The notes beneath the pieces are model-generated. The model was not told the DNA's origin. It made no database searches and saw only the letters and a list, made by a program, of their open reading frames with translations. From an uncultured Clostridia bacterium (GTDB lineage Bacteria; Bacillota; Clostridia; Christensenellales; Borkfalkiaceae), in assembly GCA_947629735.1 (NCBI GenBank), contig CANREX010000034.1, forward strand, positions 1 to 12,005: a DNA stretch of 12,005 nt, read 5' to 3'. Below are positions 1 to 7,716 of this stretch, in pieces (position 1 is the first letter of the stretch; each line of letters starts with the position of its first letter). Made by a program: the position numbers and the translations under genes.

Positions 1-1346
1 CCCCCCTTGAAGCCGTAACCTTTGAAAAGTCCCTTGCCTATGTTGCCCGTAAGTTTATGGCGTTCCACTACCGCAAGTTTTAAAATGTCGGTGCCCTTTA
101 TGCACACGTCGCCGTTTGAAGAGGGAACTTCCTCTACCTCGCAGCCCGTAACGACGCCGCCGGGAAGAATTGTCATTACCTTTGCCCTTTTGCCCTTTAA
201 CGTTAGGATAAAGTCGTCGGGCACGAGGTCGCGCTTTAAATGAACGGTGTTCAAAACGGAGTCGGGCAGATAGCGTTTTGACGTGTCGAAGAGGGGTTTG
301 CCGTCTTTTGCGACAAGCTTGCCACCCTTGAATACGAGGCGGGCGTTGAAGTTTACAAGGTCGTCCACGGCGACAAGGTCGGCAAGCCAGAAAGGCGCGA
401 TACCTCCCCTGAATTTAAGCCCGTAACACTCCGCGGCGTTGAGCGTCGCCATGGTGACCGCCGCTATCGGGTCTGCGCCCGCCTTGACCGCCGCGCGCAG
501 CGCCTCGTCGATATGCCCGCGCGTTTTCAGCTGTTCGGCGTGACAATCGTCCGTGCACAGCAAAAAACGGCGCATATTGCGGGGTGTAACGCCCTTTATG
601 ACGGAAAGGAGATTGCGGGCGGAAGAGCCGTAGCGCAGGTGGACGTACATTCCCTTGGAGACCTTTTCGAGGGCTTCTTGCTCGCTTTCACATTCGTGGT
701 CGGTGGAAATCCCGCCGCAGATATATGCGTTCAACGCGTTGCCCGAGAGCGATGGCGCGTGACCGTCGCAAATTTTAAATTGCGCTTTCGCCGCTTCCAG
801 CTTTTTCATAGCCTCGTCATCGCCGCCCGTGACGGCGGGGAAATTCATGAACTCGCCCAGCCCGAAAAAGCCCTCCTTTTTTATCTCCCTTTCTATGTCC
901 CCGCCGCAAAGAGCCGCGCCGCTCGTTTCAAACGGGGTCGCGGGCACGCAGGACGGCAGCATGAGTTTGACGTCGAGGGGAACGCGCGCCGAAGCGTTCA
1001 TGATATATTCCGCGCCGCTTATCCCGCAGACGTTGGTTATCTCGTGCGGGTCGGCGACGACGCAGGTCGTGCCGCGGGGGACGACGAGCCCGGCGTATTC
1101 CTCGGGGGAGAGCTGGGAGCTTTCGATATGCACGTGTCCGTCCGTAAACGCGGGGCAGACGATAGAGGATGAACAATCGACTTCCACCTTCCCGCCGTAA
1201 TTCCCGACGCCGACGACAAGCCCGCCGACGACGCCTATATCGCCCCTCTTTATCTCGCCGCAGAACACGTCGACATAGTTGGCGTTTTTTAGGACCAAAT
1301 CGCATTGTTTGCGGCATATTGCCGCGTCTACGTAGTCTTTAATCAA
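1..1346 (-). CDS. ade: Adenine deaminase (3' end cut by window edge)
   Basis: Cytoplasmic amidohydrolase-superfamily metalloenzyme that deaminates adenine to hypoxanthine and ammonia in purine salvage. I translated 448 uninterrupted codons from 1346 to the window edge. The family is usually just under 600 residues, so roughly 130 C-terminal residues are missing. Visible family motifs in order: DGHVHIESS (69-77, metal-ligand HxH), ADPHEI (98-103), GEFMN (164-168), DGHAP (194-198), STDHE (214-218) and CTDDCH (264-269, with the paired acidic residues expected at the active site). I chose the TTG at 1346 because an AGAGGTG ribosome binding site lies 6 nt upstream. The in-frame GTG at 1355 would sit inside that site. 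The gene follows parC by 60 bp with no promoter visible in between, so it is probably co-transcribed with the topoisomerase genes. Confidence 0.93.
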   Translation of the reverse strand, partial: MIKDYVDAAICRKQCDLVLKNANYVDVFCGEIKRGDIGVVGGLVVGVGNYGGKVEVDCSSSIVCPAFTDGHVHIESSQLSPEEYAGLVVPRGTTCVVADPHEITNVCGISGAEYIMNASARVPLDVKLMLPSCVPATPFETSGAALCGGDIEREIKKEGFFGLGEFMNFPAVTGGDDEAMKKLEAAKAQFKICDGHAPSLSGNALNAYICGGISTDHECESEQEALEKVSKGMYVHLRYGSSARNLLSVIKGVTPRNMRRFLLCTDDCHAEQLKTRGHIDEALRAAVKAGADPIAAVTMATLNAAECYGLKFRGGIAPFWLADLVAVDDLVNFNARLVFKGGKLVAKDGKPLFDTSKRYLPDSVLNTVHLKRDLVPDDFILTLKGKRAKVMTILPGGVVTGCEVEEVPSSNGDVCIKGTDILKLAVVERHKLTGNIGKGLFKGYGFKG

Positions 1347-1352
1347 AATTTT

Positions 1353-1359
1353 CACCTCT
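1353..1359 (-). promoter_or_regulatory. Ribosome binding site deciding the TTG start of ade
   Basis: AGAGGTG on the minus strand, 6 nt before the TTG at 1346. This spacing favours TTG over the in-frame GTG at 1355, which overlaps the site itself. Confidence 0.7.
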
Positions 1360-1371
1360 TAAAAGCGACGC

Positions 1372-1398
1372 TGCCGCCCGCTTGTTTTGCGGGCGGCA
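1372..1398 (-). other. Intercistronic hairpin between parC and ade
   Basis: A perfect 10-bp GC-rich inverted repeat (1372-1381 with 1389-1398) with a 7-nt loop, just after the parC stop. On the minus strand it is followed by AGCGTCGC and only then a short T run. It is therefore a poor intrinsic terminator and more likely a partial attenuator or an mRNA-stability element. Confidence 0.55.
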
Positions 1399-1406
1399 AA
1401 GACCTT

Positions 1407-3887
1407 TTAAAATTTTATCTGCATGTTGCCGTCGGCGTATTCCGAGCGGTATTTGAGCGCCGCGACGCGCACTACCGAAGAGGCGCGCGCAAGCGGTTTG
1501 CCCTTGGAAGAACGGGGTTCTATGGAGACATCCTCCGTGTCTATCTCCTCCAACGAATTGTCGTCGCGCACGATGGCGAGCTTGTACGGCACTGTCACGT
1601 AGTCGGCGAACGCCACGCGGGACTTGCCGTCTATAACCATCATGCCCTTTCTGCCCCTGCCTATCGGCTGGAACAGCGAGGCGATGACCCTCTTTATCGC
1701 GCCCGAATCGGAAACTATTATGATTTCCCCCTCGCCGTATATCTGGGTCGCAAAAAGCACGCTGTCGCCCTCGTTCAGCAGAATTCCGCGCACGCCGCCC
1801 GTAGCCCTGCCCTGACGGGGGATATCGTCCTTGTCCGCGTTGAGGCAGATGCCCTCCGCCGTAACGAATATCATGGTGTTGTTTTCGTCCTCTATGAAAC
1901 TTTCGACGGCGAGCACTTCGTCGCCGATTTTCAGCTTGATCGCGGGATATACGGGGCGCGACACGTCGTATTCTTCCCATGCGGTGCGCTTTACCGTGCC
2001 CTGTTTGGTGAAGAACAGCACGTCGCCCGTCGGCATATTTTCGCCAGCGGGGAATATGGCTACGGGCTTTTCGCCGCGCAGCGCGCCGTCGTAGAATTCT
2101 TTCAGCTTTATGCCCGCGCCGCCGTAACCCGTGGCGTCGAACGAGTTGAGGTCTATCTTCACGCAGTTGCCGTAGTTTGTAAACAGCAGCACGCCCCCGT
2201 CCGAGCGGGTGAATATCAGCTTTTTGAACAGTCCGTCCGCGCGGAACGTGGCGGGCAAGGGCTTCTTGTACTTCTGGTCGAATTCCAATTTATCTATGAA
2301 TTTGACGTTGTCGCCCTCGGTTATCGCTATCGCCCAATCGGTGGCGGCGCGTTTGATGTCCTGCCTGAACACCTTGATATCTTCAACCTTTTCGACTATC
2401 TCCGTCTTTCTCGGGCAGGGATATTTGTCCTTTATCTCCCGCATCTCGCTCTTGACGAGCGCCATCTGTTCGTCGCGGCTCGCCAAAATCGCCTGCAAGC
2501 GGGCAATCTTCTTTTTGAGCTCGGCAAGTTCCTGTTCGAGCTTTTTGATTTCCAGCTTCGCGAGCCTTGCAAGGCGCAGATCGAGAATGGCTTGCGCCTG
2601 CCTGTCGCTGAGCGAAAACGTCTCCATCAGCCGCGTCCGCGCGACGGGCGTAGACTCCGAAGATTTGATTATCTTTATGACTTCGTCTATGTTGTGCACG
2701 CCGATTATCAGCCCTTCCAAAATGTGGCAACGGGCTTCGGCTTCTTTCAGCTCGTACTTCGTCCTGCGGATAATCACCTGCCGCTGGTAGACGACGTAGT
2801 ATTTAATTATATCTATCAGCCCGAGCTGTTGGGGTTTGCCGCCCGCAATCGCCACCATGTTTATGCCGAAAGAACATTCCAGATCGGTGTACTTGAACAG
2901 GAAATTGAGTATACTGTCCACGTCCGCGTCCTTTCTGCAATAAATGACGGCGCGCATGCCCGAACGGTCGGATTCGTCCACGATGTCCGCAATGCCCGAA
3001 AGCGCTTCTTTCTTCTCCTCTTTCAATATCATTATCTTTCTGAGGAGTTCGGCTTTGTTCGTCTGAAAGGGAAGTTCGGTGAAAATTATCTGCTTTTTGC
3101 CGTTATCGCCGTTTTCCACCGAGTAGCGGGCGCGCAGCGTTATTCTGCCCTTGCCCGTCTCATATGCCTGAACGAGTTCGTTTTTGACTATGTAGCCGCC
3201 CGTCGAAAAATCCGGTCCGGGAATGATTTTCATCATTTCGTTGAGGGATATTCGGGGGTTATCGATATATGCGCACACGCCGTCTATGACTTCGCCGAGG
3301 TTGTGCGTGGGGATATTCGTGGCAAGACCGACCGCTATTCCGTTCGCGCCGTTTACGAGCAGGTTGGGAAATCTTCCCGGCAATATATCGGGCTCTAAAA
3401 GGCTGTCGTCGAAGTTGAAAGAGAACGGAACGGTCTCCTTATCAATATCGCGCAGCAGTTCGAGCGCGAGGGGTTCAAGCCTCGCTTCCGTGTATCTCAT
3501 AGCCGCGGCGGAGTCGCCGTCCACCGAGCCGAAGTTGCCGTGCCCGTTCACGAGCGTCATGCGCATGTTGAAGTCCTGCGCCATTCTGACCATCGCGTCG
3601 TACACCGAGCTGTCGCCGTGCGGGTGGTATTTGCCCATGCAGTCGCCGACGATTCTCGCCGATTTTTTGTGCGGCTTGTCGGGGGTGAGCCCCATCTCCG
3701 CCATGGTGTAAAGTATGCGCCTTTGGACGGGCTTCAAGCCGTCCTCGACGCGGGGCAGCGCCCTGTCTAAAATGACGAACTCCGCATACGGGAGCATGGA
3801 TTGGGGCATGACCTCTTCGAGCGGGGTCATAAACACCTTTCCCTGCGGAATTACGGTCTGAAAATTATCGTCTTTCTTCTTTGCCAT
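1407..3887 (-). CDS. parC: DNA topoisomerase IV subunit A (ParC/GyrA family)
   Basis: DNA-cleaving subunit of a type IIA topoisomerase, 826 residues, working with the ParE/GyrB-type subunit encoded just upstream. The N-terminal cleavage core has the conserved LKPVQRRILY segment (51-60), KYHPHGDSSVYD (86-97) and the catalytic Tyr132 in MRYTEARL. A charged coiled-coil segment lies near 436-490. The C-terminal pinwheel repeats follow, with GRATGGVRG near 693-701 and GRGRKGM near 743-749. The position after the core where gyrases carry QRRGGKG instead reads KYKKPLPATFRADG, so no canonical GyrA box is visible. That favours a ParC (decatenase) assignment over GyrA. Ser93 and Asp97 align with the quinolone-resistance positions Ser83 and Asp87 of E. 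coli GyrA and are the unmutated type. The ATG lies 4 bp after the parE stop codon with an AGAGGG site upstream. Family is certain; gyrase versus topo IV is inferred. Confidence 0.9.
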   Translation of the reverse strand: MAKKKDDNFQTVIPQGKVFMTPLEEVMPQSMLPYAEFVILDRALPRVEDGLKPVQRRILYTMAEMGLTPDKPHKKSARIVGDCMGKYHPHGDSSVYDAMVRMAQDFNMRMTLVNGHGNFGSVDGDSAAAMRYTEARLEPLALELLRDIDKETVPFSFNFDDSLLEPDILPGRFPNLLVNGANGIAVGLATNIPTHNLGEVIDGVCAYIDNPRISLNEMMKIIPGPDFSTGGYIVKNELVQAYETGKGRITLRARYSVENGDNGKKQIIFTELPFQTNKAELLRKIMILKEEKKEALSGIADIVDESDRSGMRAVIYCRKDADVDSILNFLFKYTDLECSFGINMVAIAGGKPQQLGLIDIIKYYVVYQRQVIIRRTKYELKEAEARCHILEGLIIGVHNIDEVIKIIKSSESTPVARTRLMETFSLSDRQAQAILDLRLARLAKLEIKKLEQELAELKKKIARLQAILASRDEQMALVKSEMREIKDKYPCPRKTEIVEKVEDIKVFRQDIKRAATDWAIAITEGDNVKFIDKLEFDQKYKKPLPATFRADGLFKKLIFTRSDGGVLLFTNYGNCVKIDLNSFDATGYGGAGIKLKEFYDGALRGEKPVAIFPAGENMPTGDVLFFTKQGTVKRTAWEEYDVSRPVYPAIKLKIGDEVLAVESFIEDENNTMIFVTAEGICLNADKDDIPRQGRATGGVRGILLNEGDSVLFATQIYGEGEIIIVSDSGAIKRVIASLFQPIGRGRKGMMVIDGKSRVAFADYVTVPYKLAIVRDDNSLEEIDTEDVSIEPRSSKGKPLARASSVVRVAALKYRSEYADGNMQIKF

Positions 3888-3891
3888 ACTC

Positions 3892-5970
3892 TCAGCCCTC
3901 TTCCACCGTGTTCTGCTTTACGAGGTTGACCTTTTCGATAAACCCGTCAACCTTGTTGAAGTCCGCGTTTTCGGCGAGGAATTGCTTTCTCCCCTCTACC
4001 TTGTCGCCCATTAGCATTTCTATCGTCTCCGCAGCCTGTGCAACGTCCTCCAACGTCACCTGTATAAGGTTGCGCGTCGCGGGGTTCATAGTGGTATCCC
4101 ACAGCTGTTCCGCGCTCATCTCGCCCAAGCCCTTGTAGCGCTGCAATGAGTAGCCCTTGCCGACCTTCTTTATCTTTTCTTCAAGCTCTTTGTCGTCGTA
4201 CGCGTACTCGACGACGTCCTTTTTATACACCTTGTAAAGAGGCGGCATGCCGATATACACGTAGCCCGCGGTTATAAGCTCGCGCATGTATTTGAAGAAG
4301 AACGTCAGCAGAATACAGCGTATGTGCATGCCGTCCTGGTCGGCGTCGGAAAGTATTATTACCTTTTTATAGCGCGTCTTGTCCACCTCGAAAGAGCGGT
4401 TGAAGCCCGCGCCTATCGCCGAGACGAGGGTCTTTATTTCCTCATTCTGCAACGCCTGCAACGCCGTCTTTTTCTGCACGTTCAACGGCTTGCCTCGGAG
4501 GGGCAGAATCGATTGGAACTGCCGCACCCTCGCCTGCTTTGCCGTACCGCCCGCCGAATCGCCCTCGACTATGAAGAGTTCGTTCATGTCGGGGTTGTTG
4601 CCCGAACAGGGGGCGAGCTTGCCTATTAAATTCAGCCCGTCGCTCGACGAAGCGGCTTTCGCCACGTCCCTTTCCGCGCGGTGCTTTATCCTGTCGTCCG
4701 CGGCGAACTTCGCCTTTTTGGCTATTTCGTCAAACGTCGCCTTGTTGCCGCGGGTGTTCATGAGCTCTGTAAGCCCCTCGATGACCGCCTGCTCGACGGG
4801 GGCTTTGGCTTCGGGGTTGCCGAGTTTCGTCTTTGTCTGACCTTCGAACTCCACGTTGTTCATCTGCACGGTGAGCACCGCGGTCAGCCCTTCCTTTATA
4901 TCGTCCGCTATAAAGGGCGAATCCTTGGCTTTTAGCACGCCGTTGTTCTTGGCGTAGTCGTTCACCGCCTTCAACAAGCCGTTGTGGAAGCCTATCTCGT
5001 GATAGCCGCCCTCCACCGTGTTTATGTTGTTGACGAACGAATACATGTTTTCGTCGTCGTCCTTGGTGTGCGAAAGGGCGAATTCTATCTTGATTTTACC
5101 CGCCGCCGCGCCCTTGACCTGTATGTCCTTTATCGCGGAATAGTACAGCGGCTGGGGGTACAGCGCGCTTTTGCCGTCGTTTAAAAAGTTGACGAAATCT
5201 TTCAGTCCGCCGTCGAACTTGAACGAAGCGGGCTCTTTCATGGGCAGGGCGACCCTCTCGCTCACGATGTCGCCGCCGTCCTCGGTCGTGACTTCCACCG
5301 TCTTGTACAGTTGCCGCTCGTCTATGAGATTTATGCGCACGCCCTTGTTGAGAAAGGCGAGCTCTTTCAGCCGTTTGAGCACGACGTCGTAGTTCCACTC
5401 CACCGTCTCGAACACCTCGTCGTCGGGCATAAAGCGGACGATCGTGCCCTTTCTGTCCGTCTTTTTGCGGGTGTTGAGCAAGGGGGCTTCGGGTATGCCG
5501 CACTGCCACTTTGTGTTGGCTTTGTCATAACTCGACTTGAAGCGCATGGTGAACACGGTGCCCCTGTGGACTTCCACCGTCACCCACTTGGAAAGCGCGT
5601 TCGTGACCGACGCACCCACGCCGTGCAGCCCGCCCGAAAACGCGTAATTGCCGTTGTCGAACTTGCCGCCCGCGTGCAGTTTTGTGAATATCAGCTCGAC
5701 GCCCGACATGCCCGTCTTTGTGTTTATGTCGGTGGGCATGCCTCTGCCGTTGTCGTCAACCGAAGCCGAACCGTCCGCATGCAAAGTGACGGTTATCTCG
5801 TCCGCAAAGCCGTTTGCCGCCTCGTCTATGGCGTTGTCCACAATCTCCCAAAGTATGTGATGCAGACCCTTAACGCCCGTGCTTCCTATGTACATGCCCG
5901 GGCGCACCCTTACCGCTTCCAGACCTTCCAACACTTTGAGGTCGTCAGCATTGTAACTCTTTTCAGCCAT
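3892..5970 (-). CDS. parE: DNA topoisomerase IV subunit B (ParE/GyrB family)
   Basis: ATPase and TOPRIM subunit of a type IIA topoisomerase, 692 residues, first gene of the parE-parC operon. The GHKL ATPase domain shows EIVDNAIDE (42-50; Glu42 and Asn46), DDNGRGMPT (72-80; Asp73) and the ATP-lid GGLHGVG (113-119). Residue numbering agrees with E. coli GyrB through this part. The TOPRIM domain has EGDSAGG (469-475) and the metal-binding SDADQDG (541-547). The tail carries the family signature RYKGLGEMSAEQLWDTTMNP (611-630). The usual DADVDGAH and LRGKILNVEKA read DADQDGMH and LRGKPLNVQKK here, which marks a divergent subgroup with intact catalytic acids. It lacks the large insertion of proteobacterial GyrB but is somewhat longer than the usual roughly 640 residues. 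An AAAGGT site precedes the ATG and a good sigma-A promoter lies about 50 bp upstream. Confidence 0.92.
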   Translation of the reverse strand: MAEKSYNADDLKVLEGLEAVRVRPGMYIGSTGVKGLHHILWEIVDNAIDEAANGFADEITVTLHADGSASVDDNGRGMPTDINTKTGMSGVELIFTKLHAGGKFDNGNYAFSGGLHGVGASVTNALSKWVTVEVHRGTVFTMRFKSSYDKANTKWQCGIPEAPLLNTRKKTDRKGTIVRFMPDDEVFETVEWNYDVVLKRLKELAFLNKGVRINLIDERQLYKTVEVTTEDGGDIVSERVALPMKEPASFKFDGGLKDFVNFLNDGKSALYPQPLYYSAIKDIQVKGAAAGKIKIEFALSHTKDDDENMYSFVNNINTVEGGYHEIGFHNGLLKAVNDYAKNNGVLKAKDSPFIADDIKEGLTAVLTVQMNNVEFEGQTKTKLGNPEAKAPVEQAVIEGLTELMNTRGNKATFDEIAKKAKFAADDRIKHRAERDVAKAASSSDGLNLIGKLAPCSGNNPDMNELFIVEGDSAGGTAKQARVRQFQSILPLRGKPLNVQKKTALQALQNEEIKTLVSAIGAGFNRSFEVDKTRYKKVIILSDADQDGMHIRCILLTFFFKYMRELITAGYVYIGMPPLYKVYKKDVVEYAYDDKELEEKIKKVGKGYSLQRYKGLGEMSAEQLWDTTMNPATRNLIQVTLEDVAQAAETIEMLMGDKVEGRKQFLAENADFNKVDGFIEKVNLVKQNTVEEG

Positions 5971-6020
5971 TGTTTTCTTACCTTTAAGCCGTTTTCGCGA
6001 CCGAATGACCGCTATAAAAT

Positions 6021-6049
6021 ATTATACCATATATTGTGTAAAAAATCAA
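6021..6049 (-). promoter_or_regulatory. Sigma-A promoter of parE-parC(-ade)
   Basis: Minus-strand TTGATT (6044-6049), a 17-bp spacer and TATAAT (6021-6026), with a TGG extended -10. The expected start near 6014 gives a leader of about 40 nt before parE. The -35 box lies in the T-tract of an upstream terminator-like hairpin. Confidence 0.8.
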
Positions 6050-6072
6050 GCGCGGACACAATTTATCCGCGC
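6040..6072 (-). terminator. Rho-independent terminator overlapping the parE promoter
   Basis: A 7-bp inverted repeat (6050-6056 with 6066-6072) with a 9-nt loop, followed on the minus strand by TTGATTTTTT. It would stop transcripts arriving from the dgc side. Its T-tract doubles as the parE -35 box. A direct repeat AAATTGTG flanks and enters the stem. Confidence 0.6.
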
Positions 6073-6183
6073 ACAATTTGACTTTATTTTTGATTGTGAA
6101 ATTTGCCTATGCCCTTGTGAATTTTTATGTGACATACCCCAGCCGAACCAATTCGACTACACTCGCTGTCTCTCGTTCCACTT

Positions 6184-6221
6184 TGTGAAAATTTTTGCTT
6201 GCCCGCAAAAAATTTTCTACA
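6184..6221. repeat. AT-rich inverted repeat
   Basis: Arms 6184-6196 and 6208-6221 pair over 13 bp with one bulged base, through GAAAATTTTT and AAAAATTTTC, around a GC-containing loop. No clear T-tract asymmetry follows, so the role is unknown. Confidence 0.5.
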
Positions 6222-6261
6222 AACCATCGGGCATACGCCCTCGGGCAGGGTAACACACCCA

Positions 6262-6306
6262 TGTCATTCTGAGCGGAGTGAACGCAGTGAACGAAGTCGA
6301 AGAATC
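6262..6306. repeat. Short dispersed-repeat-like element (ATTCTGAGCG...GAAGAATC)
   Basis: The segment is bounded by ATTCT (6266-6270) and AGAAT (6301-6305) as a short inverted repeat. Inside it AGTGAACG recurs at 6277-6284 and 6286-6293 with 9-nt periodicity. The GTCATTCTGAGCG...GAAGAATC pattern matches a short intergenic repeat I recall from many bacterial genomes. That recognition is from memory and unchecked. Confidence 0.5.
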
Positions 6307-6483
6307 CGATAGTATTATGTGAAAAATTGCGGGAGCTGATATTACGAAGTCTATAAACGCAGAGAAGCAAGCAAGACAAGGAAGGTGCGCAAACGACGAA
6401 GGGAGCGTACAATGAAGTACGTGACCGAGGAGTGTGTAAACCTGACACAGTATTGCGACGCTTATATGCGTTTAGCGGGAGCG

Positions 6484-6523
6484 TGCGAAGAGGGGCGAAG
6501 TTATAACCTCGCCCCTCTTTGCA
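6484..6523. repeat. 40-bp near-perfect palindrome
   Basis: Two 20-nt halves match as an inverted repeat at 18 of 20 positions, centred on GTTATAAC, with arms containing AAGAGGGGCGA. On either strand one of the two mismatched pairs becomes a G-U wobble in RNA. It lies 4 bp from the hairpin at 6528-6551. Confidence 0.7.
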
Positions 6524-6527
6524 CAAG

Positions 6528-6551
6528 GGCGGCGCGCCTAAGCGCGCCGCC
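6528..6551 (-). terminator. GC hairpin directly after dgc (possible terminator)
   Basis: A perfect 10-bp stem of only G and C with a 4-nt loop, beginning 12 bp after the dgc stop codon. The position suggests a transcript end, but on the minus strand it is followed by CTTGTGC rather than a T-tract. It may act only as a 3'-end stabiliser or as part of the neighbouring repeat. Confidence 0.45.
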
Positions 6552-6563
6552 TGCCGCATTTTC

Positions 6564-7676
6564 TCACTTAATCGCGCCCACCTTGCTCTCCCGCACTTTA
6601 GGCAACTCCGTCAAGGTCTTGTGCTGATAATGCAGCAACAGCCCGAACATATTGGCGAGTCCCATAATAAGCGAGACTTCGCTGTTCTGCCAGATACGCG
6701 CGGTTTGGACGGCGTCTATGCGGACAAAGCCGTAGTCCACGCCGTAGGCGGAAATCTTGCTGTATAAAGTGGAACTTATCTTATGTTTTTTGAATTCGTG
6801 CATGAGTTTTTCGAACGCCTCGCCTTCGCCCTCGCTCTTGGCGCTCAGCCTGATATTGCCGGCGTAATTGGCGCACTGCGTGAGCAGTTCGTAAGGGTTG
6901 GGCTTGAATTCGCTTCTCGGCGAGAGGGCGTGCACGACGTTGAAGTTGAGCCCCTCGCTCGTCTCTATGCAGATATGGTCATACATCAGATTGGAGACGA
7001 GGCTGCGGAACACGTTTTTTATAGCCGTGACGATGTCCTCCCCGTCCACCGTGAGGTTGCGGAACATTTCGTACACGAGCTGCATGCTCGTCATCTGGCT
7101 TTCCCTCTCCTCTTTGAGGGAAATCTTGGCGTGCTTTTCGGGCAGGTAGATTATAAAGCAGTTTCTGCCCTTGGTCTTTGCGCGATAAAGCGCCTTGTCC
7201 GCAATGGTGAGCAGGCTGCCGTAGTCGTTTCCGTCAATGGGGCAACGCGCCACGCCGATAGACACTGTCACCGAGAAATTGAACAGCCCTTCCATGACGA
7301 CAGAGCCGATATTCGCGTCTATCTTGTGCCCGTATTTCCAGACTTCGTCGTATTCGGTGACGTCCTCGAACACGATCATAAACTCGTCGCCGCCGTATCG
7401 CCCGACTATCCCGACGTCGCCCACGCTCCCCACGAAATATTCGGCGACTTTTTTAAGCACCATATCCCCCGCGGGGTGTCCGTAGTAGTCGTTGACGTTC
7501 TTGAAATTATCTATATCTATCATGAAAAGGCTGAACTTTTTGCCGTTCGCCGTCAGATAGCTTATGTAGTCTATGACGGTCTCCCTGTTGAGAACGCTCG
7601 TCAGAGAATCAAGACAGTACGTCAGATTTTTACGGCTGAAATATTCCGTTTTAACCAAGCGGTCGCGATATTCCAT
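6564..7676 (-). CDS. Diguanylate cyclase, GGDEF + C-terminal GAF-like domain
   Basis: Soluble 370-residue protein predicted to make cyclic di-GMP from two GTP. The GGDEF domain lies at roughly residues 20-178. It contains DIDNFKNVNDYYGHPAGD (54-71; Asp54 metal ligand) and an intact RYGGDEF (93-99), followed by VSIGVA (138-143) and DKALYRAKTKGRN (160-172), all consistent with an active enzyme. No RxxD inhibitory site is present five residues before GGDEF, so product inhibition by that route is unlikely. Residues about 205-352 look like a GAF sensor domain, ending in the typical FVRIDAV...W...E...L segment. The catalytic-then-sensor order is the reverse of most GGDEF proteins. No membrane segment or signal peptide is seen. 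An AAAGGA site lies 7 nt before the ATG. The gene has its own near-consensus promoter and stands alone. GGDEF is certain; GAF is inferred from pattern. Confidence 0.9.
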   Translation of the reverse strand: MEYRDRLVKTEYFSRKNLTYCLDSLTSVLNRETVIDYISYLTANGKKFSLFMIDIDNFKNVNDYYGHPAGDMVLKKVAEYFVGSVGDVGIVGRYGGDEFMIVFEDVTEYDEVWKYGHKIDANIGSVVMEGLFNFSVTVSIGVARCPIDGNDYGSLLTIADKALYRAKTKGRNCFIIYLPEKHAKISLKEERESQMTSMQLVYEMFRNLTVDGEDIVTAIKNVFRSLVSNLMYDHICIETSEGLNFNVVHALSPRSEFKPNPYELLTQCANYAGNIRLSAKSEGEGEAFEKLMHEFKKHKISSTLYSKISAYGVDYGFVRIDAVQTARIWQNSEVSLIMGLANMFGLLLHYQHKTLTELPKVRESKVGAIK

Positions 7677-7716
7677 GCGATTATCCTTTGATAATTTTTC
7701 TTGCGGATAAAAAAGT

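Larger units (their letters stand above)
6050..6563. other. Gene-free, repeat-rich intergenic region
   Basis: About 510 bp between the dgc stop and the parE promoter. The open frames here have no family resemblance and run through inverted repeats, so I do not call them as genes. The region holds at least three well-defined inverted repeats, a short dispersed-repeat-like segment at 6262-6306, several small hairpins between 6354 and 6474, and the terminator near 6050. Confidence 0.6.

Noticed and set aside
1305..3398. Long plus-strand open frame (about 700 codons) opposite parC
   Set aside because: Antisense shadow. The minus-strand reading is an unmistakable type IIA topoisomerase A subunit over the same bases.
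6125..6559. Minus-strand open frame of 144 codons in the intergenic region
   Set aside because: It passes through the palindromes and dispersed-repeat-like segment, has no recognisable domain, and its composition follows the repeats rather than a protein.
6385..6627. Plus-strand small open frame of 80 codons
   Set aside because: It runs into the coding end of dgc on the opposite strand and through both hairpins. No ribosome binding site or promoter is convincing.
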